From contig NZ_AP025509.1 in the NCBI RefSeq assembly GCF_024347615.1, forward strand, positions 1,674,001-1,738,000: DNA of 64,000 nucleotides. Direction: 5' to 3'. The translations under genes were made by a program, and so were the position numbers. The notes beneath the pieces were generated by a model. That model searched no databases, was not told the DNA's origin, and saw nothing but the letters and a program-made list of their open reading frames with translations. Source of the stretch: Vibrio splendidus (lineage in GTDB: Bacteria; Pseudomonadota; Gammaproteobacteria; Enterobacterales; Vibrionaceae). Below, piece by piece: positions 46,397 to 56,400 of the stretch. Position 1 is the stretch's first letter, and each line of letters opens with the position of its first letter.

Positions 46397-47290
46397 ATGT
46401 CGACATCAATTAAGACAAATACCTCACCACTAAGTGGACTGATGCCAAGCGAACGCAGCATGTACATTCTGACTAAGATCTTGATGGTCATGTTAGGCAT
46501 CTTACTGGTTGTTTCAGCGCTGATTACAGTCTTTCCATTTGTATGGTCGGCACTGCTATCAACGCGTGACCGTTCTGAAATTTTTGGCACGGGCATTAGC
46601 TTTGCGATTGGCGATAGCCTGGCGATTAACTACGCCAAATTGCTTGAAATCATGCCGTTTTGGAAAGCGATGTTTAACTCGATTTATGTGGCTTTCTTAG
46701 GCACCACCATCTCGCTGCTGTTTTGTAGCATGGGTGGCTACGCGTTTGCTGTGTTTAAGTTCCGCGGTAAGAACGTGTTGTTTGGCATGCTGGTTGGCTC
46801 AATGGCGATTCCGCCGGTGCTTAGCTTGATCCCTTACTTCATGATCGTGAAATTCTTAGGCTTGTTGGATAACCACATGGCGGTATGGCTACCGTTCACT
46901 ACGACACCATTTGGTATCTTTTTGATGCGTCAGCACGTGATTGCATCGATTCCAAAAGAGCTACTTGAAGCGGCGAAATTGGATGGTGCTGGTGAGTTCA
47001 GAACGTACTGGAGTGTGGTATTGCCACTGATGAAGCCTGCCTTAGCAACACTGGCTATCGTTCAGTTCGTTTTCTTCTGGAACATGTTTATGCAGCCTCT
47101 CGTGGTGCTTAACAACCCAGATAATTACGTGATTACACAGGCGTTACGAAGCGTTCAAGGCATTCCGAATACGCCATGGGGCGCGGTAATGCTAGGCACC
47201 ACAATTTCTATTTTACCACTCGTGATTACTTACTTGTTCGCATCGAAACAGATGATCAGTGGTTTAACGTCCGGCGCAGTCAAAGGTTAG
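46397..47290 (+). CDS. ABC sugar permease 2 (MalG-like)
   Basis: A 297-residue partner permease with six helices and the coupling loop KELLEAAKLDGAGEFRTYWS. The MalG-type C-terminus ends SKQMISGLTSGAVKG. The GH1 gene follows after 17 bases. Confidence 0.93.
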   Translation: MSTSIKTNTSPLSGLMPSERSMYILTKILMVMLGILLVVSALITVFPFVWSALLSTRDRSEIFGTGISFAIGDSLAINYAKLLEIMPFWKAMFNSIYVAFLGTTISLLFCSMGGYAFAVFKFRGKNVLFGMLVGSMAIPPVLSLIPYFMIVKFLGLLDNHMAVWLPFTTTPFGIFLMRQHVIASIPKELLEAAKLDGAGEFRTYWSVVLPLMKPALATLAIVQFVFFWNMFMQPLVVLNNPDNYVITQALRSVQGIPNTPWGAVMLGTTISILPLVITYLFASKQMISGLTSGAVKG

Positions 47291-47307
47291 GTTTAAGGGT
47301 TATAACA

Positions 47308-48657
47308 ATGAATAAATATCAACTTCCAAGTGATTCAAAGTTACGCAGTAAGGAATTTGTATTCGGTGTCGCGACATCTTCATACCAAATTGAAGGCGGC
47401 GTTGAAGAGGGCGGTCGTACACCGTCTATCTGGGACACTTTCTGTAAGACGCCGGGTAAGGTCGATAACGGCGACAATGGTGATGTGGCGTGTGACCACT
47501 ACCACTTATGGAAACAAGATATCGAGATGATTCAAGGCTTAGGCGTTGATGCTTACCGTCTCTCTATTGCATGGCCGCGCATCCTGCCACAAGACGGTGT
47601 CGTGAACCAGCAAGGCCTAGAGTTTTACGGTCAGATCATCGACGAGTGTCATGCTCGCGGCATGAAAGTGTATGTGACTTTGTACCACTGGGATCTACCG
47701 CAATATCTTGAAGATAAGGGTGGCTGGTTAAACCGCGAAACGTCTTACAAATTCGCAGAATACGCAGAAGTGGTGAGCAAATACTTTGGTGACAACATCG
47801 ATGTGTACACCACGCTGAATGAACCGTTTGTGTCTGCATTCCTAGGCTACCGCTGGGGCGAACATGCGCCAGGCATCAAGGGCGAAAAAGAGGGCTACCT
47901 AGCATCTCACCACCTAATGCTGGCACATGGTTTGGCAATGCCGATCCTTCGCAAGAATGCACCTCACGCTAAGCATGGTGTGGTATTCAACGCGACGCCA
48001 GCTTACCCGCTGACGCCACAAGACCAAGCGGCAGCAGATTACTGCGAAGCCGAGAATTACCACTGGTTCATCGACCCAGTATTAAAAGGCGAGTACCCAC
48101 AGCTGGTGGTTGAACGCCAAGCGATGAACATGCCTATGATCCTTGAAGGTGACTTAGACATCATCAGTGCTCCTGTTGATTACATCGGTATCAACTACTA
48201 CACACGCAATGTCGCTCGCTTTAATGAGAACGGCGACATTGAATCGGTGAAACAAACCGATGCTGAACACACTTACATTGGCTGGGAGATCAACCCACAA
48301 GGTCTAACCGACTTATTGGTAAGACTGGATGCTCGTTACGAAAATATGCCACCTATCTACATCACAGAAAATGGTGCAGCGGGCAACGATGAACGAGTAA
48401 ATGGACAAGTGATGGACGAGCAACGAGTTCGTTATTTCCAAGGTCATATCGAAGCGGTTCACAACGCCGTTGAAGCGGGCGTGAAAGTTGATGGCTACTT
48501 CGCTTGGAGCCTGATGGATAACTTTGAGTGGGCATTCGGTTACTGCCAGCGTTTTGGCATTGTCCATGTTGACTACACCACCCAAGAAAGAACATTGAAA
48601 CAGAGCGCAATTGCGTACAGAAATATGCTTCTAGAGCGCGCTGAGGAGAACAGATAA
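47308..48657 (+). CDS. GH1 beta-glucosidase
   Basis: A 449-residue cytoplasmic enzyme hydrolysing aryl- or oligo-beta-glucosides. GH1 motifs: FVFGVATSSYQIEGG at the N-terminus, the acid/base in TLNEPF and the nucleophile in YITENGAA, plus SLMDNFEWAFGY. There is no signal peptide. The length is standard. ATG 47308 is chosen because homology begins there; the longer frame overlaps the permease gene. The stop overlaps the ATPase start by one base. Confidence 0.95.
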   Translation: MNKYQLPSDSKLRSKEFVFGVATSSYQIEGGVEEGGRTPSIWDTFCKTPGKVDNGDNGDVACDHYHLWKQDIEMIQGLGVDAYRLSIAWPRILPQDGVVNQQGLEFYGQIIDECHARGMKVYVTLYHWDLPQYLEDKGGWLNRETSYKFAEYAEVVSKYFGDNIDVYTTLNEPFVSAFLGYRWGEHAPGIKGEKEGYLASHHLMLAHGLAMPILRKNAPHAKHGVVFNATPAYPLTPQDQAAADYCEAENYHWFIDPVLKGEYPQLVVERQAMNMPMILEGDLDIISAPVDYIGINYYTRNVARFNENGDIESVKQTDAEHTYIGWEINPQGLTDLLVRLDARYENMPPIYITENGAAGNDERVNGQVMDEQRVRYFQGHIEAVHNAVEAGVKVDGYFAWSLMDNFEWAFGYCQRFGIVHVDYTTQERTLKQSAIAYRNMLLERAEENR

Positions 48658-49748
48658 TGGCTAAAGTAGAATTTAAGAACATCAAAAAATCATTCGGTGA
48701 TGTTGAAGTCGTCAAAGAGTTTGATTTTACGGTTGAAGACGGTGAGTTCGTGGTTTTCCTTGGCCCATCTGGCTGTGGTAAATCGACAACGCTACGCATG
48801 CTAGCTGGCCTTGAAAGCATCAGTTCTGGTGACATTGTAGTTGGCGGCAAGCTGATGAATAAAGTCGACGCGAAAGACCGTGATTTAGCGATGGTATTCC
48901 AAAGCTACGCACTGTATCCGCACATGACGGTATACGAGAACATCGCATTTGCTCTTAAACTGAAGGGCATGCCAAAAGCAGAAATCGACGTAGAAGTGCT
49001 AAAAGCGGCGAAAATGCTAGAGCTTGATCCGCTACTGAACCGTAAGCCAAAAGAGCTTTCTGGTGGTCAGCGTCAGCGTGTAGCAATGGGCCGCGCAATG
49101 GTTCGTACACCTAAGGTCTTCTTGTTTGATGAGCCGTTATCTAACCTAGATGCAAAACTTCGTGGCGTAATGCGTGAAGAGATCAAACACCTACACCGTG
49201 AACTAAAAACCACAACGATCTACGTAACACATGATCAGATCGAAGCGATGACACTGGCGGATCGCATCGTGATCCTAAAAGACGGTTATGTTGCTCAAGT
49301 TGGTACACCAACCGAGGTGTTCCAGCGTCCTGCAAACAAGTTCGTCGCGCAATTCATTGGTAACCCATCAATGAACATGTTGGAAGCAAAACTGATTGAA
49401 AAAGAAGGCGAGTACTTCGTTGAAATCGGTGATGTTCATATCCCACTGCCTGAACGCTTTAAGTCTCTGGCATCTAAGAACCTAGCGCTGCATTTTGGTG
49501 TTCGTCCAACAGACATCCACCTACGTGCCGAGCAAGTTGACCACGACCGCGTGCTGCCATTCCCTGTGAAAATCAAAGACAAGGAACTACTGGGCGCAAG
49601 CATTCTTCTGAAAACAGAAATTGGCGGTCAACCGCTGATGGTTGAAACCCAAGCAGCTGAAGTGGATGTAAAAGATCTGACGCTTTACTTGGATTTGGAT
49701 GCTTTCCACTTGTTCGATGCATTGAGTGAGAACTCGCTAGCGAGCTGA
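48657..49748 (+). CDS. ABC sugar importer ATPase (MsmK/UgpC-like)
   Basis: A 363-residue ATPase energising the two permeases. Walker A is GPSGCGKSTT, the signature LSGGQRQRV, and Walker B VFLFDEPLSNLD. A C-terminal regulatory OB-type domain (about 240-363) is typical of MalK/UgpC proteins. Start overlaps the GH1 stop (TAATG). Confidence 0.94.
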   Translation: MAKVEFKNIKKSFGDVEVVKEFDFTVEDGEFVVFLGPSGCGKSTTLRMLAGLESISSGDIVVGGKLMNKVDAKDRDLAMVFQSYALYPHMTVYENIAFALKLKGMPKAEIDVEVLKAAKMLELDPLLNRKPKELSGGQRQRVAMGRAMVRTPKVFLFDEPLSNLDAKLRGVMREEIKHLHRELKTTTIYVTHDQIEAMTLADRIVILKDGYVAQVGTPTEVFQRPANKFVAQFIGNPSMNMLEAKLIEKEGEYFVEIGDVHIPLPERFKSLASKNLALHFGVRPTDIHLRAEQVDHDRVLPFPVKIKDKELLGASILLKTEIGGQPLMVETQAAEVDVKDLTLYLDLDAFHLFDALSENSLAS

Positions 49749-49793
49749 TTTGCAAGAGCTAGTTAATTTGCAACAGCCAGTTGATTTGCAAGG
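49744..49793. repeat. Three degenerate 18-bp direct repeats
   Basis: Copies of a gctagttaatttgcaaca-like unit start at 49744 (partial), 49758 and 49776. The first overlaps the ATPase stop codon. Confidence 0.75.
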
Positions 49794-49884
49794 GCGACTG
49801 AAAGAAGCCTGACTCAAACGGCTAATTAAAGTGGCTAAGTCAGTCATTGAGCTGACACCAACCAACTTACGACAAATTGTTTTG

Positions 49885-49907
49885 GCTCCTCCTGATTTGG
49901 GAGGGGC
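49885..49907 (+). promoter_or_regulatory. Hairpin covering a purine-rich GH94 leader
   Basis: GCTCCTCC (49885-49892) pairs with GGGAGGGGC (49900-49907 region) around a 7-base loop: eight pairs, one of them G-U. It has no U-tract. The 3' arm GGGAGGGG is Shine-Dalgarno-like and ends 12 bases before the GH94 start, so the hairpin could mask a ribosome-loading site. Confidence 0.45.
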
Positions 49908-49918
49908 TAGGGATAGTG

Positions 49919-52333
49919 ATGATGAAATTCGGATATTTTGACGATAAAAACAAAGAATACGTAGCAACCACGCCGTGCACACCGATCAAATGGTGTAACT
50001 ATGTCGGCACATTAGATTTCGGTGGCATTGTTGATAGCAACGGTGGTGTGCTGTTGTGTAAGGGCGATCCTGCACTCAACCGCATCACTAAGTACATTGC
50101 TCAATTGCCAAACTCAGATTTCAAAGGCTCGACCATGTACCTCAAGGTACGTGACGAAGCGGGCAACGTAGAGGTGTTCTCACCTTTCTACACGCCAACC
50201 TTGAAGCCGTTAGATAAGTTCGAAAACCACACCGGTTTGTCATACACCACCATTATTGCAGAAGCCTTTGGTGTGCGTTGTGAAGCGACGTTCTTTGTAC
50301 CAAAAGCTGACCAAGTACTGCTACAAGACATCAAAGTGACCAACATTTCAGACAAAGCGCTACACGTTGATGTGGTGCCTGTTTACGAATTCACACACTT
50401 CGATGCGCTTAAACAGCTACTCAATGCGGACTGGGTTCCACAAACCATGACGCTAAAAGCACACCAGCAAGAGTCGGGTTATACCGTGCTTGAGCAGTAT
50501 GCTTTCATGAAGCGTGACTACGCGGTGAACCTGATGACAGCGGATCGCCCTGCGACGTCTTTTGATGGTGATCGCCAATCGTTCCTAGGGAATTTGGGCT
50601 ACGGCACATGGGCAGCACCAGAAGCACTAAACAATGATGAATTAGGCAATACTGAGTGTTTGCGTGGCGACAACATTGGTGCACTTAACCTGCGCCTAGG
50701 TTGGTTATCTCCAGAGCAGACAGAACGTACGATTGTACAAATTGCGCAAGAACAGAGCCTAGAAGCTGCACTTCCTCTGCTGGCTAAATATCGTGACCAT
50801 CAAGTGGTCGATTCTGCTTTCGCTGAACTGGCTGAACATTGGGATGGTTACCTACAAGCGGTTCAGGTTGAAACGCCAGATCCGGCAATGAACTCAATGC
50901 TTAACGTACATAACCCACGTCAGTGTCACACAACCAAAAACTGGTCTCGTTACCTGTCTCTGTACCAGCTTGGTTATGGGGCTCGTGGCATCGGTTTCCG
51001 TGATTCTTCGCAAGATACTTTAGGCGTAATTACTCACATGCCGGAAGAGGCGCGTGAGTTCATTGAGCGTCTGTTATCTGTGCAAAACACCAACGGTTCT
51101 GCGATGCACCAGTTCTTCCCATCAACGATGGAAGCGAACGCGGGTGACTCACGTGAAGAGGAAGATCGCCCTGATTATTACGGCGATGATCACCTGTGGA
51201 TCATCTACGCGGTGACGCAATATGTGAAAGAAACCGGCAATGCAGACTTCTTGAATAAAGATATTCCGTTCTATCAAAAAGACAAAGCGGGCAACCCAGT
51301 CGAAACGGGAACCGTGTGGAATCACCTGTGCCGTACGATTGAATTTACTTACTGCAATACTGGTGAACACGGTCTACCGCTACTGGGTTTTGCTGACTGG
51401 AATGACACGGTGAACCTGCCAACGGGTGCTGAATCGATGATGGTGGCGAACATGTACGGCAAAGCACTGCTCGACATGTTGGACTTGTGTGAGCTGCGTG
51501 GTGAAGCGCAACTGACGGCTAAGTTTAAAGATCAGTACCAACAGATGCAGAGCACAGTCAATGAATGCGGCTGGGATGGCGAATGGTTTGTTCGTTACTT
51601 TGATGAGCAGGGCTTGCCGATCGGTTCTCATAAAAATGAACAAGGGCAGATCTACACCAACGGTCAAAGCTGGCCTGTAATCTCTGGTTTCGCGACTCAA
51701 GAACGTGCAACGCAAGCGCTAGATTCGGTTTACAACAAACTGAACACTACCAATGGCATCAAGCTTTCAACTCCGGGTTACAACGGCTTTGATCCTCAGC
51801 TAGGTGGCGTATCGACTTACCCACCAGGTGCGAAAGAGAACGGCGGTATCTTTTTGCATTCAAACCCATGGGTGATGATCGCAGAAGCGAAAATGGGCAA
51901 CGGTGAGCGTGCTTACGAGTACTACCGTCAAATCAACCCAGCTTCCAAAAATGATGACATCGATACCTTTGAATCTGAACCTTACTGCTACCCACAAAAC
52001 ATTCTGGGTGACGAGCACAAACAGTTCGGTTTAGGACGCAATGCGTGGCTTTCTGGTACTTCATCTTGGACTTACGTGGCGGGTACGCAGTGGATTCTGG
52101 GTGTTCGCCCTGAAGTGGATGGCTTGCTGGTGGACCCATGTATTCCGGCGGATTGGCCTGAATTTAAAGTCCGTCGTCAGTTCCGTGGTGCGACTTATCA
52201 TATTCATGTCACTAACCCGAATAACGTGTGTAAGGGCGTGGTTGAGATGAAGGTCAACGGTGACCTAATTTCAGGTAATAAAGCGCCAGTGTTTACCTCT
52301 GGTGAGCACACCATCGAGGTGATTTTAGGTTAA
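49919..52333 (+). CDS. GH94 glycoside phosphorylase (cellobiose phosphorylase-like)
   Basis: An 804-residue cytoplasmic enzyme that cleaves a beta-glucosyl disaccharide with phosphate to glucose-1-phosphate and free sugar. The GH94 layout is clear: N-terminal MKFGYFDDKNKEYV beta-sandwich, helical linker, catalytic (alpha/alpha)6 domain with GIGFRDSSQDTLGV and GLPLLGFADWNDTV (catalytic Asp493 by position), and a C-terminal domain with VDPCIPADWPEFKVRRQFRG. Length matches cellobiose and chitobiose phosphorylases. Context favours cellobiose or laminaribiose; the linkage is not decided by sequence. ATG 49919 or 49922. Confidence 0.88.
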   Translation: MMKFGYFDDKNKEYVATTPCTPIKWCNYVGTLDFGGIVDSNGGVLLCKGDPALNRITKYIAQLPNSDFKGSTMYLKVRDEAGNVEVFSPFYTPTLKPLDKFENHTGLSYTTIIAEAFGVRCEATFFVPKADQVLLQDIKVTNISDKALHVDVVPVYEFTHFDALKQLLNADWVPQTMTLKAHQQESGYTVLEQYAFMKRDYAVNLMTADRPATSFDGDRQSFLGNLGYGTWAAPEALNNDELGNTECLRGDNIGALNLRLGWLSPEQTERTIVQIAQEQSLEAALPLLAKYRDHQVVDSAFAELAEHWDGYLQAVQVETPDPAMNSMLNVHNPRQCHTTKNWSRYLSLYQLGYGARGIGFRDSSQDTLGVITHMPEEAREFIERLLSVQNTNGSAMHQFFPSTMEANAGDSREEEDRPDYYGDDHLWIIYAVTQYVKETGNADFLNKDIPFYQKDKAGNPVETGTVWNHLCRTIEFTYCNTGEHGLPLLGFADWNDTVNLPTGAESMMVANMYGKALLDMLDLCELRGEAQLTAKFKDQYQQMQSTVNECGWDGEWFVRYFDEQGLPIGSHKNEQGQIYTNGQSWPVISGFATQERATQALDSVYNKLNTTNGIKLSTPGYNGFDPQLGGVSTYPPGAKENGGIFLHSNPWVMIAEAKMGNGERAYEYYRQINPASKNDDIDTFESEPYCYPQNILGDEHKQFGLGRNAWLSGTSSWTYVAGTQWILGVRPEVDGLLVDPCIPADWPEFKVRRQFRGATYHIHVTNPNNVCKGVVEMKVNGDLISGNKAPVFTSGEHTIEVILG

Positions 52334-52340
52334 CAAAGAG

Positions 52341-52367
52341 AAGGGCGCTTTATGCGCCCTTTATTGC
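52341..52367. terminator. Bidirectional terminator
   Basis: AAGGGCGC-TTTAT-GCGCCCTT followed by TATTGC lies between the convergent GH94 and epimerase genes. Confidence 0.88.
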
Positions 52368-52462
52368 TTCTTTAGTTTGGTTCTTTCGTTGCAGTTGTTT
52401 CGTTAGCAATGCGTTCTCCGGGGGCTGATTTCGCATACAGCAGTTGCTTTACTTTGCTTTCT

Positions 52463-53410
52463 TTATGTTGGCTGATAGGTGGCTTGGCATTGCCAAGTAA
52501 AGGTTTGAGATTGGTTCGGGCTAAGCGTCAATAAGCCAATCTGGTTATTGAATGCGTCGGCTGGGCAAGTCATTGGTTCTATTGCAATACTTTGCTCGCT
52601 AGTCGGCGTGTACAGCTGAACGAATGGGTAGCTTTCATCTTGTTGGTAGCGAATTGCGGCAGACGAATCTGAGCGCGTAAATGCAAGTTGATTGGTTGTC
52701 TTGGAATCAAATTCAAAGCAATGATTTAAGCTTTGATTGGTGAGTGAATCGTCCAAAGACAAACGATCAAAAGCGTGCTTTTCACCATTGGGTAGGTCGT
52801 TTTCGTGTATGACCTCAGAGCAAGGCGACATAGCGAGTCCACATTGTGCTAGCTCAGTGCCGAGTGAAAAATAAGGGTGCCAAGCATCACCGAATGGGAA
52901 AGCTGAATCACCAAGATTAGAGACGGTCGTTGAGGAAGTGAGTCTACCCGTGACGTCAATCGTGAAGGTGACTTCAAGGTTGAGAGCAAACGGGAAAGCA
53001 GGGTGCAAAGACGATGTTTGATACTGCAACGTCACACTGGCGGATTCTTCAGTGGCTACGTTGTTTGTGATTGAAAAAGGTTGGTTGTAGAGCAGGCCGT
53101 GTACGGCGTGATCAGACCAAGGAAAATTAGCTGGGAGTTGATGGTTTTGGTTATCGAAACTGTAACGACCTAAGTTTAAACGGTTTGGAAAAGGGAATAA
53201 TTTAGCACTGCGGGAAAAGAACGGATGTTGGTTGATCAGTTCATCATAATTCTGATAACCACAAATAAAAGAGAATGGACTGTTATTTACGATATACTTA
53301 TTAATAACAGCACCAAATCCATTGATTATTTGAAGTTCTATACCATGTTGGTGGTTTATTAATGTGACAGAGTCAATATTTCCAAATTTTTCATTTATAA
53401 TTTTAAACAT
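52463..53410 (-). CDS. Aldose 1-epimerase (galactose mutarotase-like)
   Basis: A 315-residue protein of the galactose-mutarotase fold. RLNLGRYSFDNQNHQLPAN and HGLLYNQPF give the conserved substrate-contact region, and GDAWHPYFSLG contains the conserved His. It probably interconverts anomers of the sugar released by the glycosidases, which matters because phosphorylases act on one anomer. ATG 53410 is chosen (ggag eight bases before). Divergent from the GH116 gene. Confidence 0.85.
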   Translation of the reverse strand: MFKIINEKFGNIDSVTLINHQHGIELQIINGFGAVINKYIVNNSPFSFICGYQNYDELINQHPFFSRSAKLFPFPNRLNLGRYSFDNQNHQLPANFPWSDHAVHGLLYNQPFSITNNVATEESASVTLQYQTSSLHPAFPFALNLEVTFTIDVTGRLTSSTTVSNLGDSAFPFGDAWHPYFSLGTELAQCGLAMSPCSEVIHENDLPNGEKHAFDRLSLDDSLTNQSLNHCFEFDSKTTNQLAFTRSDSSAAIRYQQDESYPFVQLYTPTSEQSIAIEPMTCPADAFNNQIGLLTLSPNQSQTFTWQCQATYQPT

Positions 53411-53474
53411 GTTGATGTCTCCATTTTTAAAAGATATTAACAAGAAGAAAAAAATATTCAATGGCGGTTTTAAA

Positions 53475-56400
53475 ATGAATAATAAAATTCCATATACGAG
53501 CTACTCAGGAAATTCAGAACACTTGTGTAAAAAAGGTGATGCAGTTGAATTTATTCAACCTTGGTACACGCCAATTTCGACTACACCAGAAAATACCGGT
53601 ATGGCAGTCGGCGGAATTGGTAACACATTTACACTCACACCAAACGGCAACACGCCTAACTTCAGCTTTATTCCGGGAATTTTTGTCGATTGTTCAGAGC
53701 AAGTTATTAATTTTAATGATTTTTATGCGTCAGTGATGAATGTGCCAACCATCGACACGCTGCAAGTTCTTAATGAACAAGAGCTAAGCGTTCACCTGAA
53801 CTTCTATCCTGCTTTGTTTGATGGAAAAAAGATTGAAAGTAGAGAAATGTCGAATGCGATTAGTCTCATTCAAACAGCATTAAAAAATGGTCGATTCTAC
53901 CAAGAAAATAAAACTAACTTTACAAAATGGAACGTTGAATTTTCAAATAAGACTCAATTGTTGATTGCAGAAGATTCAGGTTCAACTATTTGTCAATTAT
54001 ATGTAGCCTTAGATTTCTTTAATGGTTTATTAATAAATGATACAACGAGATTATTATCACTCACTGCGGGTGATAATAATGATATGGATAGTATCAGTGG
54101 CAGTGATATAGATAGTATCAATGGCAGTGATATAGATAGTATCAATGGCAGTGATATAGATGGTGTTAATGGCAGGGATATAGAATACCAAGCTTTATAT
54201 CCACTGGCTGAATATAAATACAATAGCTTCGACGATATTAATATAAAGCGTAAGGTAGTCTCTCCGATCGTTAAAGAGAACAAACGCCTGTGTTCTTTAC
54301 CGATGCACTGGAATCACTTCGAATTAACCAATAATTCATCACAACCACGCGTGATTACGCTTGCTCAGCCGCTTCAAAACTTGATTGGTTCAACCTACCA
54401 AAAAGGCCGTGATGGTATTCAGGATTCGGCATGTACCTTGTCTCAAAATCCGATTGCTCAGCAGCATGAAGTGGTTAACTTAAAGGGCGAAAGCCACAGC
54501 TTTACGGGTGTTCAATTGTCTAGCCAATCGCCTTATCAAAGCGATATTGAAGGCGAAGTGGTGTTTGGTGTTCAAGCGGATAACCATTTGACTGAATCTG
54601 GTAAGGTTTCGATTTCTGTCAAACCAACGCTTTATACCTCTAAGACAGCTCAGCAAACAGAGTTCGCACTGAAAACAGGCCGTACCAACGCGGAATTCCA
54701 AACAGGAATTTACACGGGGCGTGAAGCATTGAGCGCATTGGTGGTGGTTCAGGTTGAATTGGAACCTGGCGAGTCTGTTGACCTGCGTTTTGCACAGGTG
54801 ATGGCTCACAGCAAAGTCATGCTTAATGGTTGGCACTCAGATAAGGCTTACACGCAATTCTACCCGCAAGTAAAGCCTGCATTACCTATGTTAGAAGACA
54901 TGTTGCCTAAGCTCGAAACCATTGAGCAGCAGATCGTCGAACAACAAACAACTTTCCTAGAGCAAGCTCAAAACAAGATCTCGCAGCCTGAATCGGCACT
55001 TCGCTATGCAACGATGGCGATGAACTCATTGTCCTTCCTAGCGGAATCAACGGTATGGGATAAAGAAGATAAATTCTTGGTTAAAGAGTGTGTCGACTAC
55101 CCATTCTTTAACTCTCTTGATGTGTACTTCTATGGCTCATTCTCGCTGCTTTATTTGCTGCCTGAGCTTGATGGCTGCGTGATGAAAGAATTCTCGAAAG
55201 CCATTTTGGCGGAAGACTTTACCGAGCGCCGATACTGGGAATACGAAGCGACGCCTAATGCCGAATTGATTGATGACAAGTACCAAGGTGTGCGTGCTAT
55301 TCGAGGTGCGGTAATCCACGACTTAGGCAGCCCATTCGACATCCAGCCCGATGCTTATAGCTGGCACAACGTGAAAGAGTGGAAGGACTTAGCGCCGAAA
55401 TACATTCTGATGGTGTACCGCCATTACCAAAACACCCAAGATATCTCTGTGGTTAAAGAGTGCTGGCAAGCAGTAACTGAAAGCATCGATTTCTTATCGA
55501 ATTTGATCGCTGAAGGTGACGATTTACCACTAACCCGAGGTACAGACGATACCTTTGATAACCTAGCTTCTCATGGCATTTCAATTTACTGTGCGAGTCT
55601 TTGGGTTGCTGGCTTGCAAGCGGCGAGTGAACTTGCACAATTGATGGGTGAAAGCGAGCGAGCTAACGGTTACTTAACACGTTCTAAAAAGGCGTTGGCA
55701 ACCGTTGAGCAAAGCTTGTGGGATGACAAAGAGGGTTACTACCACTTCTTCGTGACGCCAGTTCAGGCCAAGCATCTAACCGGTGCGGGCTATCAAGCTC
55801 TGGAAACCTTAGGACTTTCATTGACTGGCGATGCGATTGCTGACAAGAACACGCTCAATACCTATCTCAATGAAACGGATACTTCCATCAGCATCAGTAA
55901 GGTATCTCAAAGAGTCTCTAAGAAACGCTTGCTGAGTGAGGCGGCGCCACAAGCCTTTACTCAAGAATACTTAGATTTAGTGCCAGATTCTGACAACAGT
56001 TTTGGTGATGCCTTGTTGGCCGACAGTTATCTAAAACTCATCGGACTCGAGGGTATTTTTCCGCAAGAGAACATCCAACGCGCACTAGACTATGTTTATA
56101 AGCACAACTTTGAGATTAACAGCCCTAAGCTTGGGGTTGCGAATATGACGTTGGCTGATGGTTCACCGCATGAAGCGTTCCAAGCTCAAGATGTGTGGAT
56201 TGGTGTGCAGTTTAGTGTTGCAACGGCGTTGAGTCTGGCAGGTAAAAACCAGCAAGCAGAAACATTGATGGATACCGTGTATACCGCACTCTATGACTAT
56301 TCAAAAATTCCATTTGCAGCGCCAGAAGGGTTCAATTGCTCTGTGTCTGTCCATGAGGAAGATCTTATAGAAGCATTTAAATTGACGCAAAATGATGCGA

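Noticed and set aside
53364..53474. Upstream extension of the GH116 frame
   Set aside because: It overlaps the divergent epimerase start and its leader; family homology begins at about MNNKIPYTSY, so ATG 53475 is more likely.
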